A DNA stretch of 64,000 nt from Nansenia antarctica (Eukaryota > Chordata > Actinopteri > Argentiniformes > Microstomatidae), in assembly GCA_963989245.1 (NCBI GenBank), contig OZ022340.1, positions 46,679,627-46,743,626 on the forward strand, given 5' to 3'. The notes under the pieces were generated by a model. The model did no database searches, was not told where the DNA came from, and saw only the letters and a program-made list of their open reading frames with translations. A program made the translations under genes and the position numbers. Of the stretch, positions 42,577-45,180 are shown piece by piece (the stretch's first letter is position 1; each line of letters starts with the position of its first letter).

Positions 42577-44488
42577 TTGGATTTGTATAGCACCTTTCAT
42601 AAAACCCAAGGACGCTTTACAATTTTGAAGAAATGGTCAGACAGACAAAACAGAAAACAAACAAAGCAAAACAGAAACAGTGACTAGGGGCTAAAGGCCT
42701 TGGAGAACAGATGGGTTTTAAGGGCTGATTTGAGGGAGTCCAGGGTGGGGGCGTTGCGGATCACTATGGGGAGAGAGTTCCAGAGAGTAAGTGTAGCCAC
42801 GCTGAAGGCTCTGTCCCCAAAGGTCCGTAGGTTGGTGCGGGGGGTGGACAGCAGGCCCATGTCAGCAGACTGCAGGTTCCGGGAAGGGGTATGCTGGGGG
42901 AGGAGAAGGGGTATGCTGGGGGAGGAGAAGGGGTATGCTGGGGGAGGAAGTCAGTTAGGTACTGGGGGGCGCAGGCCGGCAGGTTCATGGCAAGGGCGAA
43001 GCGGATGACTGAGATGGTGCAGCCTGTTATGATGCCTTTCTCAGCCTGTTATGATGCCTTTCTCAAGCCTGTTATGATGCCTTTCTCAAGCCGAAGCCAG
43101 TCTGATGGGCCGGACCCAGCAGTGACTCTTAGCCTGAATTTACCATAATAGTCCAGAATTAGGTCCTTGATCTTGCTGGGAATATGATGTCGTTGTAGGG
43201 CAAGCTCAACCAGTTTGTGCGGCATGGATCCATATGCATTTGCAAGGTCCAGCCATAATACAAGCGGGTCTCCTTCGCCTTCCCGTGCCTCCCTGATGAG
43301 CTGTGTGACGACGCCGCTGTGTTCTAGGCAGCCAGGCACTCCAGGGACCCCACCCTTCTGAGCAGAGGTGTCAATATAGCTGTTCTTCAGGAGGAACTCT
43401 GTTAGTCGCCGTGACAAGATGCTGAAAAATATCTTGGCTGATGTTCTTACGAGTTCTCTTCCTTGGGGATCCAGACACCCTCTGCACACCTCCACTGGTT
43501 GGCAACTCTTCCCTCATGTTGCCTCTCTCGACATGGCCAAACCTCTCAGAAGTTGTGATGTTGTGATGGACGTCAGGGCCTCAAGCCGGCGGTCCACCTC
43601 TCCCTTGGTCGTGGTTTCAAATATATATTGTATATATATACACTGAACACACTGATTGTTTGTATGTGAAATACCTCAATCTCTTTTGTTTAAATTCCAG
43701 ACTTGATACGCTGCGGTTCACCAGGAAAGATTCAGAATGGCGATTTTGTATTTTGTTCCACATCTGGCAAATTGGTTGCATCATACTCCTGTTACCATGG
43801 TTTTAGTTTAAAGGGTGCTGCTGAAATTGTCTGCACGGAAAGTGGCTGGAGCGGTCTACCCCCTCAATGTAGAGGTATGTGACTCCTTGTGTTATCTAAT
43901 GTATCTCTTAGGGGTGCACTTAACTTGTAAATGAGCCTACTTCCTACACAGAAAAACTGCTAAATAGCTTTATACTATCTTATCCTGATGTGATTTTGAA
44001 AATGTAAGGACACTGGGTGGTAGAACGCACATATCTAGGAAAAGTCATGAAAGGAGGGTCCTGAAATTTGATCGAGTGCAAAGATAGAACATTTGTCTTT
44101 ACTCACAAGTAACAGACAACAAGTGTACAACAACATCAGCAGGACACAGAAAGACAGGCCCTTGGGGATATCCAAAAGTCTGTCTATACAGGACAGTCTT
44201 TAGCTGTTTTTTTTAAAAGCTTCGACCGAGCCAGCTGATCTAAGATCCAAGGGCAGAGCATTCCAAAGCCTGGGAGCCACGGTTTGGAATGCTCTATCAC
44301 CCTGGGTCTTCAGTCTGGCACGGGGGACAACCAACAAACCCTGGTCAGAGGACCTGAGAGACCTACTGGGGCTGTAAGGACTCAGTAGGTCACAGATGTA
44401 AGATGAATGGGAGAGGGAGTGTGTGAATGAGATAGGTAATGAATTATCATTTGTACCTTTTTCATGTTTCTTTTCCCCAGAAAACTAA
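1054..44488 (+). CDS. tpo: Thyroid peroxidase gene, 12-13 coding exons (full span)
   Basis: Haem peroxidase that oxidises iodide and iodinates and couples thyroglobulin tyrosines, normally at the apical membrane of thyroid follicle cells. I assembled twelve exons by eye; every splice phase agrees, giving 2,377 coding nt up to the end of a sushi module. The order is: weak signal peptide, propeptide, animal peroxidase domain (haem-linking Asp and distal His in IDHD, Arg and Glu in REHNR, proximal His in FRFGHATI), then CCP/sushi. The CCP separates TPO from myelo- and eosinophil peroxidase, which lack it. Mammalian TPO continues with a calcium-binding EGF module and a membrane segment; I find neither. 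A strong acceptor at 44480 gives Glu-Asn-stop. The reading frame is intact, so the gene looks functional despite heavy intronic repeat load. Confidence 0.88.
1644..1731 (+). CDS. tpo: tpo exon 2
   Basis: Acceptor 'acattctccag', donor AAAAG/gtaatt. It encodes RRLIISSIQESLQLVDKA and matches the propeptide helix region of TPO (ESKRLVDTA in the human protein). Phase 1 in, phase 2 out. Confidence 0.8.
1845..2005 (+). CDS. tpo: tpo exon 3
   Basis: I chose the acceptor 'cttaatcacag' at 1844 because the nearer 'ggggcag' at 1872 would put a stop in the incoming phase. It encodes SPGQMLTFLRQTEPET then SRAAEVFETTLNML, collinear with the mammalian TPO propeptide (SPAQLLSFSKLPEPT, ARAAEIMETS). Donor ATCAG/gtacat, phase 1 out. 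Confidence 0.8.
2331..2463 (+). CDS. tpo: tpo exon 4
   Basis: Acceptor 'cgcttctcaag', donor AACAG/gtatct. It encodes DLLSLEDVELIAELSGC and SNKYRSISGVCNNR, the conserved entry to the peroxidase domain (NKYRPITGACNNR in human TPO). Phase 1 in, 2 out. The next intron is 25.9 kb. Confidence 0.9.
2674..2681. repeat. hAT target-site duplication, left (ctacctag)
   Basis: Pairs with ctaactag at 4029-4036 (7 of 8). The related empty site at about 29418-29432 reads ctacctagttaact. Confidence 0.7.
2682..4028 (+). mobile_element. hAT-type DNA transposon, internally truncated
   Basis: Terminal inverted repeats start CAGGGCCG and end CGGCCCTG, with an 8-bp target duplication, as in hAT elements. A + strand ORF (3278-3730) has a low-complexity acidic N-terminus, then residues ending MSFCFCCKLFNI, the TTF-type zinc finger seen at the front of ZMYM-like hAT transposases. 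The catalytic and dimerisation regions are missing, so the copy is non-autonomous. 'GGGCCTCGC' recurs near both ends as subterminal repeats. Confidence 0.75.
4084..5242 (+). mobile_element. L2/Maui-like LINE, 5' part (endonuclease region)
   Basis: ORF starting ATGGCGGCGCGTTC (4085). Basic RRKRRRRDRKQRRG precedes an AP-type endonuclease: SNVRSLANKLDEL, LTETWL, YITAVYIAPSADASL, then MSDHVSIL. Compared with the second copy at 62994, this one has lost about 25 bp near 4389 (premature stop) and one base near 4760, so the frame is broken. The GYFNHAD motif replaces the normal GDFNHAD, losing a catalytic Asp. The element inserted into the foldback element and is interrupted at 5243. Confidence 0.8.
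5232..5242. repeat. L1 target-site duplication, left (aactcagccac)
   Basis: Identical 11-mer at 8415-8425; removing 5243-8425 restores the L2 reading Asn-Ser-Ala-Thr across the site. Confidence 0.85.
5243..8414 (+). mobile_element. L1/Tx1-like LINE, 5' truncated
   Basis: Three ORF pieces: 5288-5905 (reverse transcriptase core: SLDAEKAFDRVEW, GSRQGCPLSP, ALYADDVILF), 5889-6818 and 6907-7560 (C-terminal region, with C-x2-C-x6-H-x4-C in FKCNTCKGTLSHCLWDC). Frameshifts near 5890 and after 6818 make it dead. An untranslated 3' region of about 800 bp ends in an A-rich tail (about 8387-8414). The endonuclease end is missing, as expected for incomplete reverse transcription. Flanked by a perfect 11-bp duplication inside L2. 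Confidence 0.88.
8426..8815 (+). mobile_element. L2-like LINE, continuation of the 4084 copy
   Basis: Resumes after the L1: PWMTEKVRQLLKERNNAF, REAKADHREKIEECF and LEEELNSFYTRFDE, the linker between endonuclease and reverse transcriptase in L2-clade elements. It stops at the Harbinger boundary (8815); the reverse transcriptase core is not found downstream. Confidence 0.8.
8975..10823 (+). CDS. HARBI1-like DDE transposase, split by a LINE tail
   Basis: Probable exon 1 at 8975-9130 (MADRIDQLMAFLML and a basic end, donor gtatgt) joins at acceptor tttacag/9298. Residues RVWAHPRTQEWWDDIVP, VSRESFTYICRRLGRVL and PVSKGVAVALWRLAT are typical of the Harbinger N-terminal region. The catalytic Asp residues lie in GAIDGSHIPI (about 10179) and IGDPAYPL (about 10450), and Glu in ARAVVETSFGRLKGRW (about 10557). 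Stop at 10821-10823. A 452-bp LINE fragment (9691-10142) sits between the codons for Met-Glu-Met-Ala and Thr-Phe-Phe-Gly; without it the frame would be open. Confidence 0.85.
9691..10142 (+). mobile_element. Non-LTR (CR1/Rex1- or L2-like) LINE 3' fragment with ATT tail
   Basis: Encodes the extreme C-terminus of a LINE protein (PPYLSDLLHI, ARLSTMGFRAFSRSAPRLWN, SISSFKTHLFTQAY), then a 3' UTR ending 'aaggcaccttataaaataaa' and (ATT)n. Inserted inside the Harbinger transposase. Confidence 0.8.
10860..10995 (+). repeat. Tandem duplication of the transposase 3' end
   Basis: 'gcagccacctgttcgtgtgt' occurs three times in a row (about 10870-10933), followed by a second, shortened version of the terminal coding sequence (ttccaggaacatcaacagga to actgatggacag). 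Both derive from 10739-10835. Confidence 0.75.
10925..11445 (+). repeat. Direct repeat, left copy (partner 25812-26335)
   Basis: About 520 bp, nearly identical in order and orientation to 25812-26335, including internal duplicates of 'gaattgcccctgttgtatga', a poly-C tract and 'gtgtacgtgtgtctataaag'. The two copies flank the giant minisatellite. Confidence 0.85.
11446..11800. other. Sequence between the direct repeat and the minisatellite
   Basis: No gene. It holds paired 'aaggcgc'/'gcgcctttc' and 'aagcggc' motifs like a degraded inverted-repeat end. 'tcgaccgagccagc' (11761-11774) recurs at about 44222. The last 24 bp (11777-11800) are identical to Harbinger transposase positions 9610-9633. 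Confidence 0.5.
11801..16752. repeat. Giant minisatellite, block 1
   Basis: Tandem units of 32 bp (core tgggggtctgtagtgtgtaa then agcccagtatgg) or 30 bp (two G fewer). Variable sites: tgggGgtctg/tgggAgtctg-type G or A in the G run, taAagccc or taCagccc, and occasional gtCtgtaaag. By length this block holds roughly 158 units. The minus strand is open in all three frames because the unit has no stop codon and 32 is not a multiple of 3; that alone explains minus ORFs of 1,808 codons (11753-17179) and 808 codons (11796-14222). No start context, splice signals or non-repeat domain support a gene. Confidence 0.95.
16753..17186 (+). pseudogene. SMARCAD1-like gene fragment inside the minisatellite
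   Basis: Non-repetitive island open on the + strand. It encodes GGDEVIVLSDEDVEEG, a Glu/Lys-rich low-complexity run (ggagaggagaaggagagaga repeats), CKRSLEEEEDDS, SKKPAL, then LRDLLLQHDWHFEDTSEALR. The last part resembles the second CUE module of the chromatin remodeller SMARCAD1 (LREVLKEHEWMYTEALESL in human) and the preceding KKPAL/KRSL spacing also fits. No helicase domain or exon boundary signals are seen. It is flanked directly by minisatellite units on both sides, so it is a captured fragment, not a working gene. Family assignment is from memory and moderate. Confidence 0.5.
17187..17785. repeat. Giant minisatellite, block 2
   Basis: About 19 units of the same 32/30-bp family. The last unit runs into 'gtgttttattgtatagtata', which matches the L2 3' UTR at 27040-27060, just before the Ty3 LTR. 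Confidence 0.93.
17804..18146 (+). repeat. Ty3-type LTR, left copy, truncated
   Basis: Begins TGTGACGGCCCTGGCC and matches 19005-19351 with few differences. It stops at 'gttatataggcctc' where the other LTR continues for about 90 bp (with an AATAAA), so the 3' end is missing. Confidence 0.85.
18147..18414 (-). pseudogene. Gag-like fragment, inverted
   Basis: Minus ORF: CESRVESYFRAFERIADAL, WAILAQCKLTAKAQRAY, VKSAVLHVYELVPEAY, typical of the SCAN-like capsid region of vertebrate Ty3/gypsy Gag. It runs opposite to the RNase H fragment beside it, so it comes from another element or an inversion. Confidence 0.7.
18432..18799 (+). pseudogene. Ty3 RNase H fragment
   Basis: DASHVGAGAVLLQTDEFG, then, after a frameshift in a T run near 18510-18518, NYSVIEKEALALVWALHHF, FTDHNPLIFL and IKGKDNVVADALSRVP. 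These are the RNase H motifs of Ty3/gypsy polymerases, including the final DALSR. Stop at 18797-18799. Confidence 0.85.
19005..19439 (+). repeat. Ty3-type LTR, right copy, complete
   Basis: TGTGACGG...CCGTGACA, about 435 bp, with an AATAAA (about 19361) and downstream GT-rich tract (cgtgtgtgtgtctcc). Minisatellite resumes at the next base. Confidence 0.85.
19440..23513. repeat. Giant minisatellite, block 3
   Basis: Roughly 130 units of the 32/30-bp family, giving a minus ORF of 1,406 codons (19356-23576) by absence of stops. Rare variants recur as sets about 725 bp apart (cagtatagaggggg at 21513 and 22236; gtaaagtccag near 21850 and 22577), so a segment of about 0.7 kb has been duplicated as a block. 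Confidence 0.95.
23514..24006 (+). mobile_element. Solo LTR inside the minisatellite
   Basis: TGTTACGGCTGGGCC...GTGGCTTAACA, 493 bp, flanked by ctgtag (23508-23513 and 24007-24012), a repeat of the minisatellite target. AATAAA lies near 23927. No interior remains, so the element was reduced by LTR recombination. It contains no ORF of note. Confidence 0.82.
24007..25345. repeat. Giant minisatellite, block 4
   Basis: About 43 units, same family, ending at '...gtgtgtacag/gggattacgg'. Minus ORFs of 498 and 512 codons here overlap each other in different frames, which shows that no single frame is selected. Confidence 0.95.
25346..25529 (+). pseudogene. Possible captured promoter and first exon
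   Basis: GC-rich unique DNA next to the array with an ATG in good context (accatcATGG, 25504) opening MAASKLYIK, followed at once by a strong donor AAAG/gtaaca (25530). It resembles the first exon of a housekeeping-type gene, but nothing that fits it follows. I do not recognise the protein. Confidence 0.3.
25530..25811. other. Unassigned unique sequence
   Basis: No ORF or repeat recognised between the possible first exon and the right copy of the direct repeat. Confidence 0.3.
25812..26335 (+). repeat. Direct repeat, right copy (partner 10925-11445)
   Basis: Starts 'gttccaggaacatcaacagg' (Harbinger 3' coding remnant) and follows the left copy to 'aaatataaagtaat'. It is broken off by L2 sequence at 26336. 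Confidence 0.85.
26341..26409 (-). repeat. Inverted L2 3' tail
   Basis: 'aatgaatggtctttattgtc' through 'aaatttaggagg' is the reverse complement of the L2 terminus at about 27165-27235, giving terminal inverted arms of about 65 bp around the L2 fragment. Confidence 0.8.
26410..27235 (+). mobile_element. L2/Maui-like LINE, C-terminal end and 3' UTR
   Basis: Encodes the conserved C-terminus (LLVTFYRSTVESILTYCICV, LQRVVRSAQKIIGAPLPSLE, SFYPRAIQALNTAKT, stop at 26818-26820), a 3' UTR, and the (CATT)n end. It rejoins the foldback element at 27236, so it is the 3' end of the insertion that begins at 4084. Confidence 0.82.
27395..27624. repeat. (TA)n and DNA-transposon-like debris
   Basis: A short TA microsatellite (27395-27412) is followed by 'tatatggacaacagtatgtg', a phrase typical of fish non-autonomous DNA elements. 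No gene. Confidence 0.35.
27625..28270 (-). mobile_element. LINE C-terminal fragment, antisense
   Basis: Minus ORF 27915-28133: LYEKAVLDKANKIIADPQHP, LPLGRRLRMPRCNYK, LSFVPFSIKLINSL, like the end of CR1/L2-group proteins. The upstream minus sequence encodes LFYQSIVESVIRYGIIVWFG. The 3' end carries (ATTG)n at 27625-27640. It ends about 50 bp before the exon 5 acceptor. Confidence 0.75.
28321..28450 (+). CDS. tpo: tpo exon 5
   Basis: Acceptor 'catgtttttcag', donor CTCTG/gtaatc. Encodes NPLWGAANSALARWLPAEYE, QPRGWNRGQLYNGFQLPL, matching WGASNTALARWLPPVYEDG in human TPO. Phase 2 in, 0 out. Confidence 0.93.
28451..28947. other. tpo intron 5
   Basis: No gene. The last 90 bp are tandem TA-rich units ('taatgtattaactgtattaa', 'ggtactgatttaatg'), so the exon 6 acceptor (ctgtattaag) has a poor pyrimidine tract. 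Confidence 0.6.
28948..29154 (+). CDS. tpo: tpo exon 6 (distal haem side)
   Basis: Starts VREVSKNMMQS and encodes DWGQYIDHDISFTPQSTSKA. The Asp of IDHD forms an ester to haem and the His is the distal catalytic residue in the peroxidase family. Ends CENINPCFPIE, donor TGAG/gtaact; 207 nt, phase 0 both sides. Confidence 0.95.
29176..29265. repeat. 30-bp tandem repeat, 3 copies
   Basis: Unit starts tatgatccccctaaccaatc; begins about 20 bp after the exon 6 donor. Confidence 0.9.
29325..29570. mobile_element. Foldback element copy (uninterrupted at the hAT and L2 sites)
   Basis: Arms 'gttgagaatcacaacacaaa' and its inverse near 29490-29510. The centre reads ccactgctacctagttaact and ttagcaggctcacaaaacaa without insertion, serving as the empty-site reference for the intron 4 nest. 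Confidence 0.75.
29830..29966 (+). repeat. Half of a TA-flanked MITE
   Basis: 'ttcggttgttaagtcgtgac' to 'gaggctcaaagacgctgaca' is the inverse of 35763-35903. It includes (TAA)n and 'tttgtatagcgcttttccga'. Confidence 0.75.
30080..30290. mobile_element. Foldback element copy
   Basis: Third local copy (arms gttgttgagaatcacaacac and inverse near 30205), followed at 30295-30500 by the same tail seen at 1-330. Confidence 0.7.
30537..30825 (+). mobile_element. tRNA-derived SINE, copy 1
   Basis: Pol III A-box-like 'tcaggaggtagag' and B-box-like 'ggttctagcccc', then the conserved body 'gtccttgggcaagacactga' and tail 'gcgctatataagtgcagtcc'. Second copy at 40456-40730. Confidence 0.8.
30904..31422 (+). 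CDS. tpo: tpo exon 7 (catalytic Arg and haem Glu)
   Basis: 519 nt, acceptor 'ttctctctgctgcag'. Encodes RQQMNSITSFLDASTVYG, GRAYLPSV, CFLAGDSRVNEI, ALHTLWVREHNRIAEAL (catalytic Arg and haem-ester Glu in REHNR) and ARKIIGALHQ-like IIGALHQ. The donor is GC: CACCAG/gcaagt, while the acceptor of that intron is normal AG, so this is a GC-AG intron. Phase 0 both sides. Confidence 0.95.
31423..31711. other. tpo intron 7, first part
   Basis: No gene or clear repeat recognised. Confidence 0.4.
31712..31850. mobile_element. Palindromic foldback (MITE-like) element
   Basis: 'caatgcacacagcgtgcgat' and 'acattcgattctc' are matched in reverse by 'gagaatcgaatgttgt' and 'atcgcacaccgtgtgcattg'. The arms are about 55 bp around a short loop. 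Not coding. Confidence 0.7.
31948..32030 (+). repeat. (TAA)n with LINE/SINE tail
   Basis: (TAA)n followed by 'gtatttgtatagcgcttttc', the inverted tail of a fish retroposon. The rest of intron 7 (32031-32568) is AT-rich with 'acctctataat' tandem units near 32250-32290 and no gene. Confidence 0.6.
32569..32827 (+). CDS. tpo: tpo exon 8 (proximal His)
   Basis: 259 nt. Encodes IITIRDYVPKIIGREAF, GPYGGYDPITDPSASNVF, AAFRFGHATI (proximal haem His), NESFQEHHLF, FFSPWRLVKEG. Donor GAAG/gtcagt, phase 1 out. Closely follows the human exon in length and sequence. Confidence 0.96.
32927..34312 (-). mobile_element. L2/Maui-like LINE, 5' truncated, antisense in intron 8
   Basis: Minus ORF 33295-34311 (338 codons, intact to stop): LLFVDFSSAFNTILP, STGSPQGCVLSP, KFADDTTVVG (reverse transcriptase motifs), then TVESILTYG-like GAVESILTYGIC and ALNTAKT. 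3' UTR and (TTCA)n end at 32927-32960. Same family as 26410-27235. Confidence 0.92.
34313..34703. repeat. 21-bp minisatellite
   Basis: Unit attgtgtagattgtctatgg+c, about 13 uninterrupted copies from 34430, plus two at 34313-34353 separated by an insert (34354-34428) that starts 'caggggttggcaagtaag', a hAT-like end. Because 21 is a multiple of 3, both strands show spurious repetitive ORFs (MALCRLS; TQCHRQS). It ends 24 bp before the exon 9 acceptor. Confidence 0.93.
34728..34898 (+). CDS. tpo: tpo exon 9
   Basis: 171 nt. Encodes GGLEPVLRGLLGTAAA, LTEELTERLVVLNIPEALDL, ALNLQRGRDHGLP. Acceptor 'ttcctctctctaag', donor CCCAG/gtcaga, phase 1 in and out. Confidence 0.96.
35332..35905. mobile_element. 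TA-flanked MITE with an internal minisatellite
   Basis: Ends ttcggttgttaagt (35334) and acttaacaaccgaa (to 35903), each bordered by TA, as for Tc1/mariner-type MITEs. Subterminal 'ttccgggtcca' pairs with 'tggacccggaa'. The middle is occupied by the 24-bp array. Confidence 0.7.
35398..35690. repeat. 24-bp minisatellite in intron 9
   Basis: Unit starts caccagagtaccagtgtact, about 12 copies, nearly identical; open in frame on both strands (STSVLKHQ repeats) only because 24 is a multiple of 3. Confidence 0.95.
36085..36322 (+). CDS. tpo: tpo exon 10
   Basis: 238 nt. Encodes GYNDWRTFCGLNRIDT, LDLYRHPDNIDLWLGGLVEE, RTGPLFSCLIGKQMRMLRDG. Acceptor 'catgttttccag', donor GACAG/gtcttt; phase 1 in, 2 out. 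Confidence 0.96.
36323..36883. other. tpo intron 10, first part
   Basis: No gene. A V-SINE-like tail phrase 'catttagcagacgccttatt' lies near 36792; similar phrases occur near 1303 and 54950. Confidence 0.45.
36884..39560 (-). mobile_element. L2-group LINE, near full length, antisense in intron 10
   Basis: Minus: endonuclease end (39147-39449: VVVLGDFNQANLSRAL, GYSDHILIHLIP), linker (38484-39131: NNDKPWFSSQLRRLRSEKE), and reverse transcriptase (37084-38496, 470 codons: RPVALTSVVMKVLERLV, ARILFVDFSSAFNTILP, STGSPQGCVLSPALF, KFADDTTLVG). C-terminus RRARKIMADPFHPDHGL. Frame breaks near 38490, in a GC-rich low-complexity stretch, and near 39140. The tail 'gattcagattcagataacg' (36884-36902) is the 3' end. 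A different subfamily from 32927-34312. Confidence 0.9.
39662..40408. repeat. 33/34-bp minisatellite in intron 10
   Basis: Unit starts ttcagggacacagtagaggg and continues gaaaagcgggtgtc; about 22 copies with three alternating length forms (gggaaag, ggggaaag, ggggaaaag). It abuts the start of the LINE and the SINE at 40456. Confidence 0.95.
40456..40730 (+). mobile_element. tRNA-derived SINE, copy 2
   Basis: Same family as 30537-30825, with a better B box (ggttcaagccc) and the same body and tail, ending 'ccatttaccatttaccattt'. Confidence 0.82.
40735..40820. repeat. Short tandem repeat, about 33 bp x 2.5
   Basis: 'agcagcggcattgaggtata' with 'ccccactgt' recurs. The rest of intron 10 to 41392 contains no gene. 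Confidence 0.8.
41187..41325 (+). repeat. Direct repeat upstream of exon 11 (partner 43963-44108)
   Basis: 'ctatcttatcctgaagtgat' to 'gatcgagtgcaaagataga' recurs with few changes after exon 12, same orientation. Likely two copies of a dispersed repeat. Confidence 0.85.
41393..41601 (+). CDS. tpo: tpo exon 11
   Basis: 209 nt. Encodes FWWESEGVFTLQQRAEL, HSLSRVVCDNSEVKEVPLD, FSLEKYPDGFILCDDIPSM, the end of the peroxidase domain. Acceptor 'tgttgttgcag', donor CACAG/gtgtga; phase 2 in, 1 out. Confidence 0.96.
41880..42115. repeat. DNA-transposon-like debris
   Basis: 'ccaaaaccatgggcattaat' and 'cttctgggaagactttctac' are phrases of a common fish non-autonomous DNA element; no ORF. Family not established. 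Confidence 0.35.
42525..42985 (-). mobile_element. Retroposon 3' fragment with (TTA)n tail, inserted in the R2/NeSL-like LINE
   Basis: (TAA)n at 42525-42574, then 'ttggatttgtatagcacctt' and a body with 'gagagagttccagagagtaa'. Includes three copies of 'gggtatgctgggggaggaga' (42887-42945). Interrupts the reverse transcriptase between ALAMN and SAEVECRGPL. Confidence 0.7.
43020..43090. repeat. 25-bp tandem triplication in the LINE
   Basis: 'cagcctgttatgatgccttt' + 'ctcaa' repeats three times and triplicates the LEKGIITG codons on the minus strand. Confidence 0.9.
43701..43874 (+). CDS. tpo: tpo exon 12 (sushi/CCP module)
   Basis: 174 nt, phase 1 both sides, typical of one CCP per exon. IRCGSPGKIQNGDFVF, SYSCYHGFSLKG, VCTESGWSG, PPQCR: the four framework Cys, the late Trp and the GSP/NG landmarks are present. 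This module marks the gene as TPO within the family. Confidence 0.95.
43963..44108 (+). repeat. Direct repeat downstream of exon 12 (partner 41187-41325)
   Basis: See partner; the two copies bracket exons 11 and 12. Confidence 0.85.
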
Positions 44489-44680
44489 GGCAGGAGATCT
44501 TCCGTTAACAAAATCCAGGATTGTAACCAGTTATGTCTCCCCGATCTCATCCTACTGGCCTGTTAGTATCCATTTGTTATCAGTCACACATAAAAGCATG
44601 TTTGAATGTGTTTGTTTACAAGTAAAACAATTAAATGTCCATAATGTGTCCATTAAATAAAATCAAGAAAACTGCTTTAA
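44481..44680 (+). CDS. tpo: Candidate terminal tpo exon (Glu-Asn-stop, then 3' UTR)
   Basis: A strong acceptor 'catgtttcttttccccag' joins exon 12 in phase 1 to give G-AA AAC TAA: Glu, Asn, stop (coding to 44488). AATAAA at 44656-44661 could be the poly(A) signal. That would end TPO directly after the CCP module. Alternatively the true EGF and membrane exons were missed or lie elsewhere; no EGF-like cysteine pattern was found on the + strand up to 64000. Confidence 0.4.
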
Positions 44681-44964
44681 ATGGTGTGGTACTGGCCTGT
44701 CTGAGCTTACAGCTTAATTCAACCAGGAGTGCCCATACCTGTTTCATACCTGTTTCATACCTGTTTCAGCTTCACTTATCCCAGTTCGGAAGGTATCTGC
44801 GTTCTGTCCAGTGCACACACTGCAAGAATGCCCTGTCAGATTTAAGGCCAAACTTTCTAGATCTAAGCAAGCTTGCACTTAAAACAAGCAAATTTGGCTG
44901 CCAGTGCAGTAAGCAAATTTCACTTGATAAGATGTCTTAAAACAAGTCAGGCTGTCCGACTATC

Positions 44965-45180
44965 ACTCATCTTGAAATAAGACCAAAAAGACTAATTTCA
45001 AGCAATCTATCACTATGATTATAGTCCATAAAATCTTGAAATAAGACTGGAAAGACTAATTTCAAGCAATCTATCACTACGATTATAGACCATAAAATCT
45101 TGAAATAAGACCAGAAAGTCTAAGTTCAAGCAATCTATCACCATGATTATAGCACATAAAATCTTGAAATAAGATCAGAT
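44965..45180. repeat. About 66-bp tandem repeat, 3 copies
   Basis: 'tttcaagcaatctatcacta' and 'cataaaatcttgaaataaga' recur three times. A 12-bp triplication 'tacctgtttca' lies just upstream (44737-44769). Confidence 0.85.

Larger units (their letters stand above)
42116..43600 (-). mobile_element. R2/NeSL-group LINE reverse transcriptase fragment, antisense in intron 11
   Basis: Minus: AKIFFSILSRRLTEFLLKN, YIDTSAQKGGVPGVPGCLE, LWLDLANAYGSMPHKL, LEKGIITG, then after an insertion PPIRAFMDDLTVTTTSVPG (active-site FMDD) and KFKAW-like RFKAWIFQ. It is split by 42525-42985 and carries a 25-bp triplication (43020-43090), so it is inactive. Confidence 0.8.

Noticed and set aside
1054..43874. Myeloperoxidase or eosinophil peroxidase identity
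   Set aside because: The CCP module in exon 12 and the collinear TPO propeptide point to thyroid peroxidase.
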